15,452 bases of DNA. Origin: DATHWB01 sp041744795 (GTDB taxonomy: Bacteria > Actinomycetota > Acidimicrobiia > Spongiisociales > ZC4RG35). The notes beneath the pieces were generated by a model. It was not told the origin of the DNA. It did not search any database and was given only the letters and a program-made list of their open reading frames with translations. Shown here piece by piece: positions 14,171 to 15,452 of the stretch. Every line of letters begins with the position of its first letter. Positions within the stretch are counted from its first letter, which is position 1. Location of the stretch: NCBI GenBank assembly GCA_041744795.1, contig JBGTKD010000053.1:1-15452 (forward strand), read 5' to 3'. A program made the position numbers and the translations under genes.

Positions 14171-15452
14171 CCGTGCGGGTGACCACTCTGAAGGGCGTAG
14201 GGGCGGGCCGGTACTACACCGAGCACTTGCCCTCCTACTACCTCAACGGTGACGAACCACCCGGTCGGTGGTGGGGTCGGGGCGCGGATCGCCTGGGTCT
14301 CCACGGTGAGATTGACTCGGATGCCTTTCTGGCGGTGATGGCCGGACACGATCCGACGACGGGTCAGCATCTGGGACGCCGGTTCGGGGAGGGGTCGGTG
14401 CGGGGGTACGACGCCACATTCTCCGCACCCAAGTCGGTCTCGGTCCTGTTCGGGCTCGGCGATCCGGATGTGCGGCGTCAGGTGGTGGAAGCCCACGAGT
14501 GTGCGGTGGAAGCCGTTATCGGCTGGATCGAGACCCACGCCCACACTCGAATGCGTCACCACGGCCACATCATGTGCGTGGACGCCGAGGGGATCGTGGT
14601 GGGGGTGTTTCGACAGCACACCAGCCGGAAGCTCGATCCCCAGCTGCATACCCACGCGGTGATCGCCAACCGGGTACCGGCACCCGACGGCAGGTGGCTT
14701 GCTCTCGACGCCCGCACCATCAAGCTCGACCAACGCACCCTCTCGGCTCTGTATCACGCCAACCTCCGATCCGAGATGACCCGCCGGCTCGGCGTCCGCT
14801 GGCATCCACCCGAGCACGGCATCGCCGAGATTGCTGACATCGACCCAAACGTTCTCGCTGAGTTCTCCCAACGCACCAACGACGTGGCTCGCCGTCTCGA
14901 TCAGAAGCTCAGCCGGTTTCGCACGGATCTGGGGAGAGATCCGACCGCCAACGAGCGATGGAAGCTGGAGCGGGAGTCGGTCGTGGATAGCCGGCCCTCC
15001 AAACCTCACAGCCCTACCGCTGCCGAATTGCGCCAGGATTGGCAGGAGCGGGCATGGGCCCTGGGTCATGAACCGGAGCGGCTCGTCGAGAAGGTGGTCG
15101 GCCGCCATCGCGGTATCGGGGGGATCGACTCCGGAATGTCGGCGCTGCTGGTCGAGAGCGCACTCGACTCGCTGAGTGAGCGCCAGTCAACGTGGCGGCC
15201 CGCCGAGCTGGTCCGAGAATTGGCCGCAACTGTGCCCACCACCATTACCGCCGGATCGGAGCAGCTGACCGACTTCATACAGCGACTCGCCGACCACGCA
15301 GCCCCGGCCCGCTGTGTGGACATCTCCCGACCCGTCCCGACCGCTGCTCCGCTTCGGCGCGACGGAAGACCGATCAGCGAAGCGGCCGTGGACCGGGCGC
15401 TCACCACCCAGGCGATCCTCGACGAGGAGGAACAGCTGATCGCCTGGGCCGA
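14167..15452 (+). CDS. MobF/TrwC-type relaxase, N-terminal part (runs off window)
   Basis: The frame is open from ATG 14167 to the window edge: 428 codons with no stop. GGGGAGG (14154-14160) lies six bases upstream. It nicks one DNA strand at oriT and stays covalently bound through tyrosine to start conjugative transfer. Two tyrosine pairs (Y16-Y17 and Y24-Y25) stand near the N-terminus, as in TrwC. YDATFSAPKSVSVLFGL (81-97) is the TrwC relaxase signature. The HUH metal site is formed by H151 (RQHTSRKLD) and HTH at 161-163 (DPQLHTHAVIAN). The linker after about residue 230 is charged and helical. MobF relaxases normally carry a C-terminal SF1 helicase with a Walker A motif; that part would lie beyond the window. 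All relaxase residues appear intact. Confidence 0.93.
   Translation, partial: MTVRVTTLKGVGAGRYYTEHLPSYYLNGDEPPGRWWGRGADRLGLHGEIDSDAFLAVMAGHDPTTGQHLGRRFGEGSVRGYDATFSAPKSVSVLFGLGDPDVRRQVVEAHECAVEAVIGWIETHAHTRMRHHGHIMCVDAEGIVVGVFRQHTSRKLDPQLHTHAVIANRVPAPDGRWLALDARTIKLDQRTLSALYHANLRSEMTRRLGVRWHPPEHGIAEIADIDPNVLAEFSQRTNDVARRLDQKLSRFRTDLGRDPTANERWKLERESVVDSRPSKPHSPTAAELRQDWQERAWALGHEPERLVEKVVGRHRGIGGIDSGMSALLVESALDSLSERQSTWRPAELVRELAATVPTTITAGSEQLTDFIQRLADHAAPARCVDISRPVPTAAPLRRDGRPISEAAVDRALTTQAILDEEEQLIAWA

Noticed and set aside
14032..15108. A 358-codon open frame on the minus strand antisense to the relaxase
   Set aside because: It mirrors the GC-rich relaxase frame. The plus frame carries the double tyrosine pairs and the HUH motif and is the real gene; the minus product shows no family motif.
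1..15452. CRISPR array, rRNA, insertion sequence
   Set aside because: No regularly spaced repeats, no rRNA-like sequence and no transposase motifs were seen on either strand.

Overview
The window looks like a chromosomal segment of a high-GC actinobacterium, possibly of the Acidimicrobiia type. The nuoL-nuoM-nuoN order, the actinobacterial style of the winged-helix and MBL-rhodanese proteins, and the GC-rich third codon positions all point that way. The lineage is inferred from family resemblance only.

Bases 1-5811 (+ strand) hold the 3' end of a respiratory complex I operon: nuoL (5' end outside the window), nuoM and nuoN, with overlapping stop and start codons. A secreted or membrane-anchored bactofilin-like protein follows 10 bases after nuoN. 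Bases 5828-11138 (- strand, read from right to left) hold a thioredoxin-like protein, a double-hotdog thioesterase-like protein, a winged-helix protein of the HTH_42/AlkZ superfamily, purK, purE and an MBL-fold protein with two rhodanese-like domains. The first three are tightly packed, and purK/purE overlap by four bases. Between the winged-helix gene and purK lies a 75-base gap with a strong hairpin and a competing alternative hairpin, which may be an attenuator.

At 11139-11217 a short divergent intergenic region separates the thioredoxin gene from moaA (+ strand), a complete radical-SAM enzyme of molybdenum cofactor synthesis.

From about 12229 to the right edge lies what looks like one end of an integrated mobilizable or conjugative element. 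It has a tyrosine recombinase and a small AlpA/Xis-like excisionase (both - strand), then a 487-base control region with palindromes and repeated TGACAGGGTC boxes, then (+ strand) a possible small ORF and the first 428 codons of a MobF/TrwC-type relaxase that runs off the window. Recombinase, directionality factor and relaxase together are enough for excision and transfer initiation. The outer boundary is probably in or close to the 35 bases between moaA and the recombinase gene. The other end of the element is not in the window.
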